Shown: positions 56,401 to 63,619 of the stretch, in pieces | Layout of the letters: every line of letters starts with the position of its first letter | Numbering within the stretch: the first letter of the stretch is position 1 | Source of the DNA: Bolinopsis microptera | Lineage: Eukaryota > Ctenophora > Tentaculata > Lobata > Bolinopsidae | Direction of reading: 5' to 3' | Assembly: GCF_026151205.1 (NCBI RefSeq) | Contig: NC_087077.1 | Span: forward strand, 10,407,983 to 10,471,982 | Length of the DNA stretch: 64,000 nt | Program-made: the position numbers and the translations under genes | The notes under the pieces: generated by a model | Told to the model about the DNA's origin: nothing | Databases searched by the model: none | What the model saw: the letters and a program-made list of their open reading frames with translations, nothing else

Positions 56401-58682
56401 GATTCAGTGAGTTATGGTAACCAGTAACTCGTCCCTAACTACAGATAATTCCTTCAGCAAGTTGCCCTGTAAACATGTTCACGTGCGGGTCATGCGACTG
56501 TGTGTCGCCATGGCAACGATGTGACCTGTTCACCCAGCACTGTATTGACAATTCAGACGAGAATGACTGTAAAAAAACTAACGGCGTTTTCAAGCCTTAC
56601 AACAATCAACAGGATTACGAAAACAGGTTTTTAAACTGTACTTCAGATATTTCAATGAAAAACACTGCGTGACAGCGCTATGAGATAACAAACGTTGATT
56701 TAATTAACTAAAACAATTAATTAAACCAAAATAACAACCAGATGAACAGCTTATTTAACTTTCAGCGGAAGGAAGTGTGTCACGGAGGGAGGCTACCTAG
56801 CATCGATTGACAGTGACTTTGAGAATGAACTCAGTGCGAATTCTTTGGAGATTGACGATATCAGGACGGCTTGGATAGGTAAGTTAGTTAGTTTAGAGGC
56901 TTTTGATTTGCTTGGATGGGTTATTTCAAATGTTTAAATATTAATTTTATCAAACTTAAAATTGTCTGAATACTCTAATATGTCTCTTTGTTGGGGTTTT
57001 AGATTTGTAACTAATGTAATGTAAAGTAATGTGAAGTAATGGTTACTCTCCGTTAGGTACGAGGGTGGTGAAAGGAAAGGCCCTCTCCAACTGGGTTAGC
57101 GGGGCCCCCAAGTCCCAGTGGGCTGTGTCCTACTACACGGACACCACCAAGGTGGACAAGTTCGTGGGACTGAAGAACGACAAGAACTGGCTTCCTATCT
57201 ACGGTCTATTCTCTGATAACCTCCCTTATCTCTGCAGGACTCAGGTTTGCTTTTCAATATTAACTATCAAGGGTTGTAGTTGTAAGTTTATGTGATTTAC
57301 CGGACTCAGGTCTGTTGCAGATTCCAAACTATTAGGGTTTAATCCTTTACCTGGCAACAGTCCCGCACACATTGGGACGTCCGCTATGTTTCTAGCGGAC
57401 GTCCCAATGTGTCTCGATATGGGTGCGGTCAAAAAGGGCGTGATTCCGAGAAATGCCCCACTGGTGAAAAAGTGTACCCGAGTAATTAGTGTTATTTAGG
57501 ACCATATAAGTCGGATTACATCGAGAAACCGAGCGGACGTCCCAATGTGTGCGGGACTGTTACCAGGTACAGGATTAGTTCTAGTTATAATGTTTGTGAG
57601 TTTGTGTGATTTACTGCGGAGTTTGGGGAAATGAATCAGTCGTGGTAAACCGGGGTTTGCGGTAAATCCGGATTTTACCGTATAATTTGGGAGGTAGACT
57701 ATCGGAGCATATAGTATAATATATACATAGTATATATTATACTATATAAATAGTATTTATACTTTACCCTGTATACGTCAGGGTTACCTGATAGCCAAAC
57801 TGGACGAGAGTCCCCTGTCAGTGGAAGACTGGAGAGCTAAATGTACTGCAGCTAACGACATGACTCACTTCACCCTTGCTGAGGCTCACTATTCTGACAG
57901 AGCCGAATCAGTGCTCCAGTCACGGGCTCTTCACAAGAGTGATGGTTGGGAAGGAGTGGCATGGGCCAAGAGTAGATTAACTTGCGATGTGAGTTCTTTT
58001 TTAACTGATTTTATGACCACTTTATTGTTTGATCTGGTTGAAAATGTGTCCGAAATTACAACAACTCTTGAACAACTCAGACTATAAATCAAGAGGGGTC
58101 TCTCTTCTGAGAGGGGTCTTTCTTCTGAGAAGGGTCTCTCTGGGACTTGTAACCCAAACCCCTCCAGTATATGAGAAGTGATGGTAGTAACCCGGCTGAG
58201 TGTGCAACCTACTGGAACATCCCCTCATTCTGCGGGGTGCAGGTGGAACTGGAACAGGTTACCCAAGCTGCTCTGTCTGGGGAACAGGACAGTTACTTCC
58301 TGTGGAACAACCCTTGGAATGACAAACTTAGCAGTGGTACTTATCCCTTTATTATTACTTACTTTGCAGTGGTACTTACTTACCTCTTTATTATTGCTTA
58401 TCGGTGAACCGCGATAAAGGCTAAGGTGATTTGGTTTTATGACTTTTTGTGGATTCTGCAATCCATTTGCGACGCTGAAAATTACATTTTTACTGAAATT
58501 ATTTTGTAGATGGAACGAGTGAGCTGAGCCTCTGTTTCAACGTAAAGTCAGCGGGTGAAGTGGGTACAGTTTTACGGTACAGTGCTGGATCCTATCAGAA
58601 CGAGATACTCGTGTTACTCTCCAGCAAATCTAAACATGCGCCTCTAGGTACGATTAACGATACTACTGATCGCAGAATTTAA
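37581..58682 (+). CDS. Gene 2: secreted multidomain F5/8C-CCP-Ig-LDLa-pentraxin-lectin protein, 42 exons
   Basis: Exons: 37581-37638, 38073-38480, 38634-38816, 39144-39332, 39870-39975, 40164-40351, 40449-40604, 40934-41074, 41264-41385, 41536-41677, 41997-42100, 42165-42441, 42894-43062, 43228-43340, 43490-43625, 43792-43930, 44139-44255, 44476-44622, 45796-45939, 46794-47009, 47171-47290, 47942-48136, 48335-48437, 48611-48724, 48998-49104, 49260-49464, 49677-49832, 52365-52533, 52887-53013, 53128-53263, 53577-53726, 54207-54369, 54551-54723, 55489-55628, 55765-55811, 56182-56315, 56458-56626, 56766-56878, 57057-57244, 57782-57988, 58168-58336, 58510-58682. These total 2,171 codons with consistent phase. 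There is a signal peptide and no membrane segment. The CCP + GCC2/GCC3 + pentraxin set recalls SVEP1/polydom, but with many Ig and lectin modules. A role in adhesion or recognition is inferred. Confidence 0.65.
38634..39332 (+). CDS. Gene 2 exons 3-4: two CCP/sushi domains
   Basis: Exon 3: SCEANSLKWEN..VQLKLNCEHDKTNSGG..AECKDGKL..PPICGF. Exon 4: DCRPDSVLWNN..RIKIMCADGYKNNGS..ATCVNGNLEPSEKPTSCLP. Each is a whole phase-1 exon carrying one CCP, the usual arrangement. Confidence 0.7.
38874..39000 (+). repeat. tRNA-like SINE head in gene 2 intron 3
   Basis: CGGTGCAGTTGTTTAGAACG resembles an A box region, CTTTGCAATCG an anticodon-like loop, and GCGAGTTCAAATCCC a B box. The arms do not pair well enough for a functional tRNA, and the GC-rich sequence continues past the tRNA length (GTCGTGGGGTGAGCGACGAG). 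Confidence 0.4.
39451..39662 (+). pseudogene. Partial duplicate of gene 2 exon 2 and upstream sequence
   Basis: 39520-39660 repeats the 5' half of exon 2 with its acceptor (ATGGAAATAAATTC, TTTTACAGG, AGAGAAGTAACATT, ATTGATGGAAACAA). An internal copy of ACACCATCATCTGT is inserted and the segment breaks off before the NPW core. 39466-39500 matches sequence upstream of gene 2 at about 37125-37160. It looks like a deleted local duplicate and lies inside intron 4. Confidence 0.75.
39870..44622 (+). CDS. Gene 2 exons 5-18: array of Ig-like domains
   Basis: About seven Ig modules, each usually two exons. B-strand cysteines: VTMKCSANG, VSLTCKVSQ, AEYVCYGSG, QSFTCATDL, SIPCVASG, ATISCTGSA, KITCMAYGP. 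F-strand signatures: DGGYACYVAY, RSVSCSAEY, KEGEYQCELN, MKEYNCSVEI, KDGDYTCSVP. Exon 12 is in frame only with the weak acceptor at 42164; the better TTTTGCAG acceptor at 42172 would give a frameshift and a TGA. This may reflect alternative splicing, a sequence error or early decay. Confidence 0.6.
41120..41245. repeat. ATTAC/ATTATCACA microsatellite in gene 2 intron 8
   Basis: Imperfect 9-10-bp repeats (ATTATCACA, TTATTACAG) over ~120 bp, ending ~20 bp before the exon 9 acceptor. Confidence 0.85.
41393..41431. repeat. 39-bp perfect palindrome 7 nt inside gene 2 intron 9
   Basis: The left arm GAAGAGGATTTACGGTTAT is followed by one base and then its exact reverse complement. It starts just after the GTGAGTA donor, so the transcript would place a 19-bp stem beside the 5' splice site. 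Confidence 0.9.
42530..42665 (+). pseudogene. Duplicate of gene 2 exon 12 end with dead donor
   Basis: ACTTCCAAAGGGTTGTTTGT, then AGTCCAATTAAAGTGTGACG, repeats the exon 12 end and start of intron 12 ~140 bp downstream. The donor GTAAGT has become TTAAAG, so this copy cannot splice. Confidence 0.75.
44874..44964. promoter_or_regulatory. Cluster of five CACGTG E-boxes
   Basis: CACGTG at 44874, 44887, 44898, 44932 and 44959: five in 91 bp, 200-300 bp upstream of the small ORF at 45172. This density suggests a bHLH-type control region carried by the insertion. Confidence 0.5.
45172..45399 (+). CDS. 75-aa ORF, possibly the N-terminal part of a Crypton/tyrosine-recombinase-like protein
   Basis: ATG to TAA, beginning MTDRFDIQIDELLSNRVPDS. 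The stretch DSTVRVNNWALNKFNSWL resembles the N-terminal core-binding segment of Crypton/DUF3504-type proteins, in which a T/R..WALK.F..W pattern is common. The catalytic recombinase domain is absent, so it would be a truncated or domesticated remnant. AATAAA follows ~25 nt after the stop. The family assignment is tentative. Confidence 0.35.
   Translation: MTDRFDIQIDELLSNRVPDSTVRVNNWALNKFNSWLQSSRFARDFNDFDQIQKLFYHSLLKYKSLVEIAGDNYNP
45796..47290 (+). CDS. Gene 2 exons 19-21: Ig-like domains
   Basis: Exon 19 completes the Ig started in exon 18 (STLTVKTSAASHEGKYKCKT). Exon 20 opens another (AASLACIASYPGG) and exon 21 closes it (FDVDDTGEYECKVEWNG). All are phase 0. Exon 20 is preceded by a 23-bp minisatellite and exon 21 followed by a 12-bp minisatellite. 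Confidence 0.65.
46140..46790. repeat. 23-bp minisatellite ending in acceptor-like CCCAG, ~28 copies
   Basis: The unit contains ACATTTAGCGGTCTG and TAACCCAG. Variants change GCGG/GTGG and TCTG/TATG. The array runs directly into the exon 20 acceptor (ATATTGGACAG). Every unit thus holds a potential 3' splice site. Confidence 0.9.
47291..47800. repeat. 12-bp minisatellite starting at the exon 21 donor, ~42 copies
   Basis: TTACTAGACAAG units begin directly after GTAAGTGGACTAGACAAG at the exon 21 donor. The array is very homogeneous, with a few CTGGAC variants. It is a multiple of three, so read-through would encode LLDK repeats; I regard that as intronic. Confidence 0.95.
47942..49104 (+). CDS. 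Gene 2 exons 22-25: CCP domains and cysteine-rich linker
   Basis: Exon 22 is a CCP: CQRPDITNGKL..GTVTCESGFTLSGES..NCVDGQL..AQCLA. Exons 23-24 read RCVVLPAPTNGRLNC..SVVCNTGFLISDA..EYTCTANSGEN..TCD, a sushi-like module in two exons. Exon 25 (RIYTYTIDDQDCSAIN) is unassigned. Confidence 0.6.
49260..49832 (+). CDS. Gene 2 exons 26-27: furin-type site and GCC2/GCC3 domain
   Basis: Exon 26 contains LTASDNGRKRRQAGSSRF; RKRR is a good furin/PC cleavage consensus, so the protein may be cut into two chains here. Exon 27 is a GCC2/GCC3 repeat (ECSAGYYSSNNKCKRCAVGA..ECTECTG), close to the one in gene 1 exon 3, suggesting shared ancestry of the two genes. It ends ATTG|GTGAGT, the seed of the downstream donor-rich repeat. 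Confidence 0.65.
49833..50216. repeat. 44-bp minisatellite amplifying the exon 27 splice donor
   Basis: About 8-9 units beginning GTGAGTTAACCAGTGTAATG, each with one or two GTGAGT motifs. I count about 14 GTGAGT sequences from the authentic donor at 49833 to 50210. Confidence 0.9.
50217..52360. repeat. TACTAAC-plus-pyrimidine satellite filling the intron before exon 28
   Basis: ~2.1 kb of CACTACTAACACTCCTCC with variable (TCC)n runs, in units of ~17-30 bp and on the order of 85-90 copies. The final unit runs straight into the exon 28 acceptor (CTCCTCCCTATAG). Each unit contains TACTAAC, the optimal branch-point consensus, followed by a polypyrimidine tract. The middle part (51220-51660) has more indels, which may be real or sequencing error. 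Confidence 0.9.
52365..53263 (+). CDS. Gene 2 exons 28-30: CCP and cysteine-rich segment
   Basis: Exon 28: VCLIPGVNQGSSYPPEDYTV, LTLTCNTGYDLEYN, ADELPKCYR, a CCP comparable to gene 1 exons 4-5. Exons 29-30 (SALCGGRDVKCTG, KAVCVDVKAMENG, FSFPDC) are cysteine-rich and unassigned. The GCC2/GCC3-then-CCP order repeats that of gene 1. Confidence 0.55.
52510..52590. repeat. Short tandem repeat of the exon 28 donor region
   Basis: CCTAAGTGCTACCGCAGGTAACTT recurs about three times with changes (CCTAAGTTCTACCACAGGTA, CCTAAGTGGTACTG). The second copy keeps CAG|GTAACT and so is a usable alternative donor 28 nt downstream; the third is degraded. Confidence 0.8.
53577..55811 (+). CDS. Gene 2 exons 31-35: LDL-receptor A and pentraxin/LamG-like domain
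   Basis: Exon 31 has an LDLa-like module: WQCNSDCSCIDNSKRCDGED, then DEYDCP. Exons 32-35 encode a concanavalin-like fold: FATCLWLQTSYKGPQTVFSY, FNFDSTISTFSNTASG, DGDYHRICLSWNSIGGVVDL, VVNLAVGGTEADKSNSFHGF, IKDM, resembling pentraxin (HxCxSW). Exon 32 uses an ATGG|GTTGGT donor, not a strong consensus. Confidence 0.6.
54098..54145 (+). pseudogene. Decoy copy of gene 2 exon 32 start
   Basis: TTTCAGTAACGGACCCGCAG, then GATATTTAG and TTCGACCACTG, duplicates the real acceptor and first ~35 nt of exon 32 (54201 onward). It carries an in-frame TAG, so inclusion would truncate the protein. Confidence 0.75.
55015..55413. mobile_element. hAT-type MITE with 8-bp TSD
   Basis: Terminal repeats begin CAGTGATGCACGCCG and end CGGCGTGCATCACTG. 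The flanks are TTTTCCAC at 55007-55014 and 55414-55421, the 8-bp duplication expected of hAT elements. The interior is 399 bp with GC-rich GGCGGCG runs near both ends and no ORF. It lies in gene 2 intron 33. Confidence 0.85.
55838..56046. repeat. 18-bp minisatellite in gene 2 intron 35
   Basis: About eleven units of GTGATAATATGTAACTAG, with two units lengthened by ATT. The first follows CGCAGGTAATTAG shortly after the exon 35 donor. Confidence 0.9.
56182..58682 (+). CDS. Gene 2 exons 36-42: LDLa, C-type lectin and C-terminal region
   Basis: Exon 37 has a second LDLa: MFTCGSCDCVSPWQRCDL, then CIDNSDENDC; it is in frame only with the acceptor at 56457. Exons 38-39 read as a C-type lectin: GYLASIDSDFENE, TAWIGTR, NDKNWLPIYGLFSDNLPYLC. 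A WxD-type calcium site is not obvious, so sugar binding is doubtful. Exons 40-42 (AKCTAANDMTHFT, SSFCGVQVELEQ, ELSLCFNVKSAGEV) are unassigned. The final exon reads through to TAA at 58680; an alternative 3' exon is possible. Confidence 0.55.
57349..57569. mobile_element. TA-flanked MITE in gene 2 intron 39
   Basis: Both ends begin TACCTGG(C/T)AACAGTCCC on opposite strands and share a ~38-bp terminal inverted repeat containing ATTGGGACGTCCGCT. An extra internal copy of the outer repeat (57398-57412) gives a nested hairpin. About 220 bp, no ORF; the TA flanks suggest a TA-targeting DNA transposon family. Confidence 0.75.
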
Positions 58683-58775
58683 TTTAATTTGGGTTAATTA
58701 TAATTTCAATTTGACTACATAGATACAATAACCACGCAGTGATGAGGTGATTATTTATGATTGAGTGGTGTCAAT

Positions 58776-58796
58776 GTCCCCCCCCCCCCCCCCCCA
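58776..58796. repeat. Poly-C tract
   Basis: About 20 consecutive C between gene 2 and the membrane-protein gene. Confidence 0.9.
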
Positions 58797-58814
58797 TGTC
58801 AGATAGTGTTTATT

Positions 58815-59126
58815 TTAACAAGAAAAACACTAGCAGCTAGGCTTTTATTAATTAGAATTAATTGTATACATCAACATAAGGTTAAATGAAGTAGTTACCA
58901 TCAAAATTCCCAACATTTCTTGAGTAAATCATACATGAATCCCGTAAGGCGTGAGTTTGTAACTTTGTGATTTTTGGTAGGGAGTATTGCACGACTCTCG
59001 ACGTAAGTAGTTTTGAGGTAGAAAAAAATAAAACAGGGTAAATTACTGATAAACTTGCTTGGAATCTCCTTATCAACTCCTCGTTAACTTGTATTCCTTA
59101 ACTTTCCTAATAACTCACTATTATAA
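58815..59126 (-). repeat. Direct repeat flanking the membrane-protein gene, left copy
   Basis: 58815-59126 matches 63620-63944 closely (shared ACACTAGCAG, AATCCCGTAAGGCGTGAGTT, AACAGGGTAAATTACTGATA). It resumes at 59481-59660, after a ~355-bp insertion, as the ACTCTCTAGTAAC series. It probably represents the 3' UTR of the minus-strand gene. TTTATT at 58844-58849 is AATAAA on the minus strand, a candidate poly(A) signal conserved in both copies. Confidence 0.75.
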
Positions 59127-59480
59127 TTATTTCCGGGAATTATATGCACTAAAACTCGTGGACACTGAGAGCTGATAATTTGCAGATTTTTCCCACAAGA
59201 GAAGCGAGCGTATTATCAGCACAGAAGCGAGTCACCTCACTGAGGTGACACCTCAAACTGGCTGGCGGGAAGTTTCAAAACAAATAACAGTGGCGCACTA
59301 TATAATTATATTACACACTATATATTCTATCATGCGCACGTATCACATTACACATGTTCCAAGCGGAATAGTCAATAGTTATAACAAATAATACCTTGGC
59401 TTCTTTTCGGACCGCACGTTCCCTCCAGCAAGCTTCGGGAATTATCGCGCGTAGCCCTCAAAAGCCAAGGTATTATTGGA
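59127..59480. mobile_element. ~355-bp insertion splitting the left direct repeat
   Basis: Present here but absent at the matching point of the right copy (about 63944). It begins TTTCCGGGAATTATATG and contains TACCTTGGCTTC near one end and its near complement AAGCCAAGGTATTATTGG at the other, so it may be a foldback element. No ORF. Confidence 0.55.
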
Positions 59481-59677
59481 TTATAACTCTCTAACAACTG
59501 ACCAGTATCTCCATAGTAACTCCTTAGCGACTCTCTAGTTATAACTCTAGTAACTTCATAGAAACTCTCTAGTAACTCTAGTAACTTCATAGCAACTCTA
59601 GTAAATTCAAAGCAACTCTCTAGTATCTCTCTAGTAACTTTTTAGTTACTAACCAGTTTCTCTCTAGTTACTCCTTT

Positions 59678-62425
59678 TTACGCCTGATCTCCGTTCGCAG
59701 TTGTGCAGCACGCTACAAACGCATTAATCACTTGACCTGCGAAAGCTACTATTGCCAAAAACAGCCATATGTAGGTGGAAGTCATGTCGACACTACCATA
59801 GGATGAGCCTTCTATCGCCACAAGGACAAGCAACACAACGAGGATTCCAGTTACTAGTGCTGAAATAGGATTGTTTAGTCATTTATAATCACTTATAATG
59901 GGCATGTTCGGCACTTTTGAAAGTACATAGATAGACCAATAATTAATGAGAGTTCAGCTATTAATTGGAAACAGTTAAAAAACAATCCTGCTAAATCAAT
60001 TAAAATTTTATTAACTGACATGAAATTCCTCCGAGGACGATTGTTGTGATTTTGAGGATGCTGGAATCTGGAATTAAGAAGGATGTTGTAAAAATATAGC
60101 TCACAAATTCACGTTATCACTTCCCACTCAATTATAATATAGTAAGTGGACACTGGACACTGTATGGGTTCACATATCTTTACAAACAACTTTACAAATT
60201 CTGGGATCAATGTTGCTACTCACTTGTTTTGTACCAAGAACCTTCTCCGCCTGAAAATGTAAACATTGTTAAATAAATGCAAAGAAGACAGTTCTTTCTG
60301 CAGATTGTTAACGTTTTTTTTCTTTCTACAGAAATCCCTGCTACTCGCTAGCATTCAAGCATTGAGTACAATCACTATCTCATTTTGCTCCATTACAGCA
60401 GTACAATACTGATGTGACTTTGTTTAAAGAAAAGAAAGGGGTAAAAAGGGAAAAAAAATTGGTAATAGAAAACTAACCAGCGAACATCTGAGCCAATCTG
60501 AATCCTAGGAGTAGACAGGCCACTAGAGCCATCACCAAGTAAATTATACCGTAAATTCCTGAAAAAGTGAATAATAACATCAAACCTACCTTAGAATACC
60601 CAATTTTCAGAACAAAAGGTGTACGGGTAAACCGCCCCTAAAACGTCACCTGTTTTTTGGGCCCAGATTGCCGAGTTAGGGCTAAATTTACAGGGTTCTG
60701 AAGTGTCTAGGAATAATATTTAAACCTTTTTCTAGCCTGCCAGGAAGATTTGGAAATTTGAAAATAAATTCAGGTACAATTTTTTTGACGTTGAAATGGA
60801 GTCACTTTTAAAACACCACCCCTAAAATGTCAACTCTATATGTGTCATAATTACAAAATGTACAGGAGGCCTGATTTATCTTTTGTCACTAGTATTATTT
60901 GTTTTGTCTTATTTAACATTAAGCTACTTGAAAACATTCACTCACTAAAGGAAGTACCTCAAAACCGTAATCACCCCTAAAATGTCACGTGCACCACCCC
61001 TAAAACGTCAGCTAAAACAGGTTGTGTAGCACTCAGAATGTTGCTCAATTATTAATTTTAACCACTTCTGGGACAAATATAACCTATTTCTGAGAGGTGT
61101 CGACCAGAATTTCTCTCTCTGTTGAAAAAAAATGGTGGAATTTAGTCAATTTACTTTTTGCGACATTTTGGGGACTTTTTTTTTAATACCCAGAACTTAC
61201 GGCAAAACAGTAACTCAGTCAACAAAATTTACACCTGTAGTTAGATTATCTAGTTATAAACTAACAATTGGCACAAAAGAAATGGATTCAATGTGATTTT
61301 AACCTTGTGCAAATTGCATGTTTTAATTGCATTTTTTGGGATTTTTAACATCATCCTGCATTTTGGCAATTTTAGTGACCTGTAGTTAACTAAGCCAACC
61401 CAGTAATCGATCTGACCTTCTCTATAGTCTAGATTTGACTGCTTTTAGCAAAATTGAATGTCAAAAATTACGGTTTTTGGTACTTACTGGTTTATGGTAA
61501 ACCTATGATATGCCCCCTAAAATGTCATTTTTTTCTCCCCTAAAATGTCAAATTTGTATTTTGTTCGCATGGTGTGCGATAATAGCTCTTGTTTTGGCAC
61601 TTGTTAATTATTAACATCAACTATTAACGAAATGTGAGTATGCATTGCATCTTAGGAAAAGCCTGAGTAATTTGATCAGGTTAAAATGATATTTTAGGGG
61701 GGATAATTAGACATTTTAGGGGATGTTTATTGCAATTAATAAAATAAAACTAATTCCTTGAGCTGCCAAAGCTTTCCAATATTACCATTAGATGCTAAAT
61801 ATGATGTTTAATAGGCTGGTACCTCCATTTTATGGTGCTTGTAGTCTCAAAGCCAGAATCTGATAAAATGACATTTTTGGGGGCAGCCAGGTGACATTTT
61901 AGGGGAGGGTAGTAATATTGAGTAATGTATAACTTTCCATATCTCCAGTCATATGTACAAAGTTGCTAAAATATGTAAATATCACTATCCTAGACCAAAA
62001 CCGAGTTAATATTAATGAATTCCAGAGTTATAAAATTGTGCGCTTTTCTTCAAAAGTGAAAAATTCGTACAAAGTGAAAAAAATGCCCTTACGGCATCAT
62101 TTAGATTCAATTTCAGGATGTGGCAGGGTCTGAATGATATTTTTTATGTTTAGGAGTTACAAATGATTAGGTAAGATACTTTCTAAGAAGATGGGATCCA
62201 ATCAATCAAGAGTGGCGTTTTAGGGGTGGGTGACATTTTAGGGGCGGTTTACCCGTAATATTTTTATATATAATTTATGGAATCATGCTAAGTTTGTTCA
62301 AAAATTGTCTATGATTTATCAGACTTACCCTGTCCACTACTACCAGAGAGTTGAATCATGAGAAATAAAACGAGTTGGGCAAGAGCAGCCGCGCCTATTC
62401 CAATCGTTCCAAGAAGTGCCGACAT
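59678..62425 (-). CDS. Small four-transmembrane protein, 5 exons, 144 aa
   Basis: Minus-strand exons 62425-62329, 60558-60478, 60250-60224 (27 nt), 60067-60020 and 59859-59678. All introns are GT-AG in phase 1, and the total is 145 codons including TAA. It starts MSALLGTIGIGAAALAQLVL and ends FVACCTTANGDQA. Four hydrophobic segments lie at about residues 4-26, 34-59, 72-101 and 112-136, joined by short loops (GEGSWYKTNSS; EGSSYGSVDMTS). Near-identical phases and one helix per exon suggest an ordered modular gene. I do not recognise the family; a MARVEL/tetraspan-like topology is possible. Individual exons are too short to stand out as single ORFs. Confidence 0.7.
60622..62258. mobile_element. 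1.64-kb TIR element with inverted CCCCTAAAATGTCA arrays
   Basis: Terminal repeats TACGGGTAAACCGCCCCTAA... match over ~29 bp on opposite strands with one mismatch; both ends carry TA, consistent with a TA target duplication. Copies of CCCCTAAAA(T/C)GTCA lie in forward orientation in the left half (60635, 60819, 60974, 60997, 61514, 61537). In reverse orientation they lie in the right half (61687, 61709, 61869, 61892, 62213, 62231). No ORF of size is present, so it is non-autonomous; the repeats look like transposase-binding sites. It sits in intron 1 of the membrane-protein gene. Confidence 0.8.
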
Positions 62426-63299
62426 ATTTACTGATAGTCTTGATCTATGTTTATCTTGATTTTGGTGTGATAATTCTGTTTAGAAATAGATACTCATGCT
62501 CAGTTAAAACACATAAACATTAAATAAACACATGAAATACACAAATAAACCTTATATCGGCCGAATAATATTAATTTGAATTCAATTTTATGGTGGCTAT
62601 TTCAAATTAAACTTAATCTTATAACTTTATAATCTAATATATTGTATCGAGTCTAAGATAAACGCTAAAACGCACGGTACTAAAAATGGCACGAAATCGA
62701 ACTTGCTGCCGAACTTACAGTCGAACTTTCTTGCGAATAGCATAAATATGTATAACTTAATAATCTCACTTCTTCAAACGTCTACTTTTAATCTCCCCAC
62801 CAGACGCGACAGCGATCGTTCGTGACAGACGGTGGCAAGTCTGGTGTTTTAGCCCAAGTTTTGCATTGTTCTCCGCATGTGAGCCCTTGTTTTGCTTTGT
62901 TTGTCCAGAAGCCCGTATTGTTTAGCTATTTTGAACCAATTAATTGATTCTTGATAGAGCTCGTCCGTTCTGTTGTCTCATTGATATTTAAAGTAAACTT
63001 ATTCAGATACTGCACTCCGATTGGTGGAACTTTTCTACGGGTGGCGCGTCTGGTAACCATGGCATCACCCTATTGTCTAGTCTCCGCACGACAATTAGGT
63101 TTATAATTTAACGTCATTAACTTCAGTCTCTGATTTGAGAAGTTTGGGGAGAATTGTAGACTGTCCAGCATTCAGTCCAGGATAATCTATTGTTCCCACA
63201 CGTGTGGGGATTCTAGGCTCGAACTATGACACGTGAGATGTGATAGTAAAGATTAGTCTGGAAAATCACAGCCGCCGTTATTATTAGGTTTTGCGATAA
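62426..63299. other. Upstream region of the membrane-protein gene
   Basis: No gene is seen. The promoter of the minus-strand gene should lie here. No clear TATA box; CACGTG-like ACACGTGTGG and ACACGTGAG occur near 63199-63236. Confidence 0.4.
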
Positions 63300-63321
63300 G
63301 TGCAATCTTTTCTTCAATTAT

Positions 63322-63512
<191 letters not shown>

Positions 63513-63619
63513 AGTGAGATAGTCAACTGGGAAATTATTTTGTACATTACCAATTACAATATCATAGAAAACTGATTAACTTGGTTGAGTTGCAGGTACT
63601 ATAAAGTGAAGGAAATGTT

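Noticed and set aside
57241-57432. Minus-strand ORF overlapping a MITE
   Set aside because: Falls across the inverted repeat at 57349-57569 and has no coding signature.
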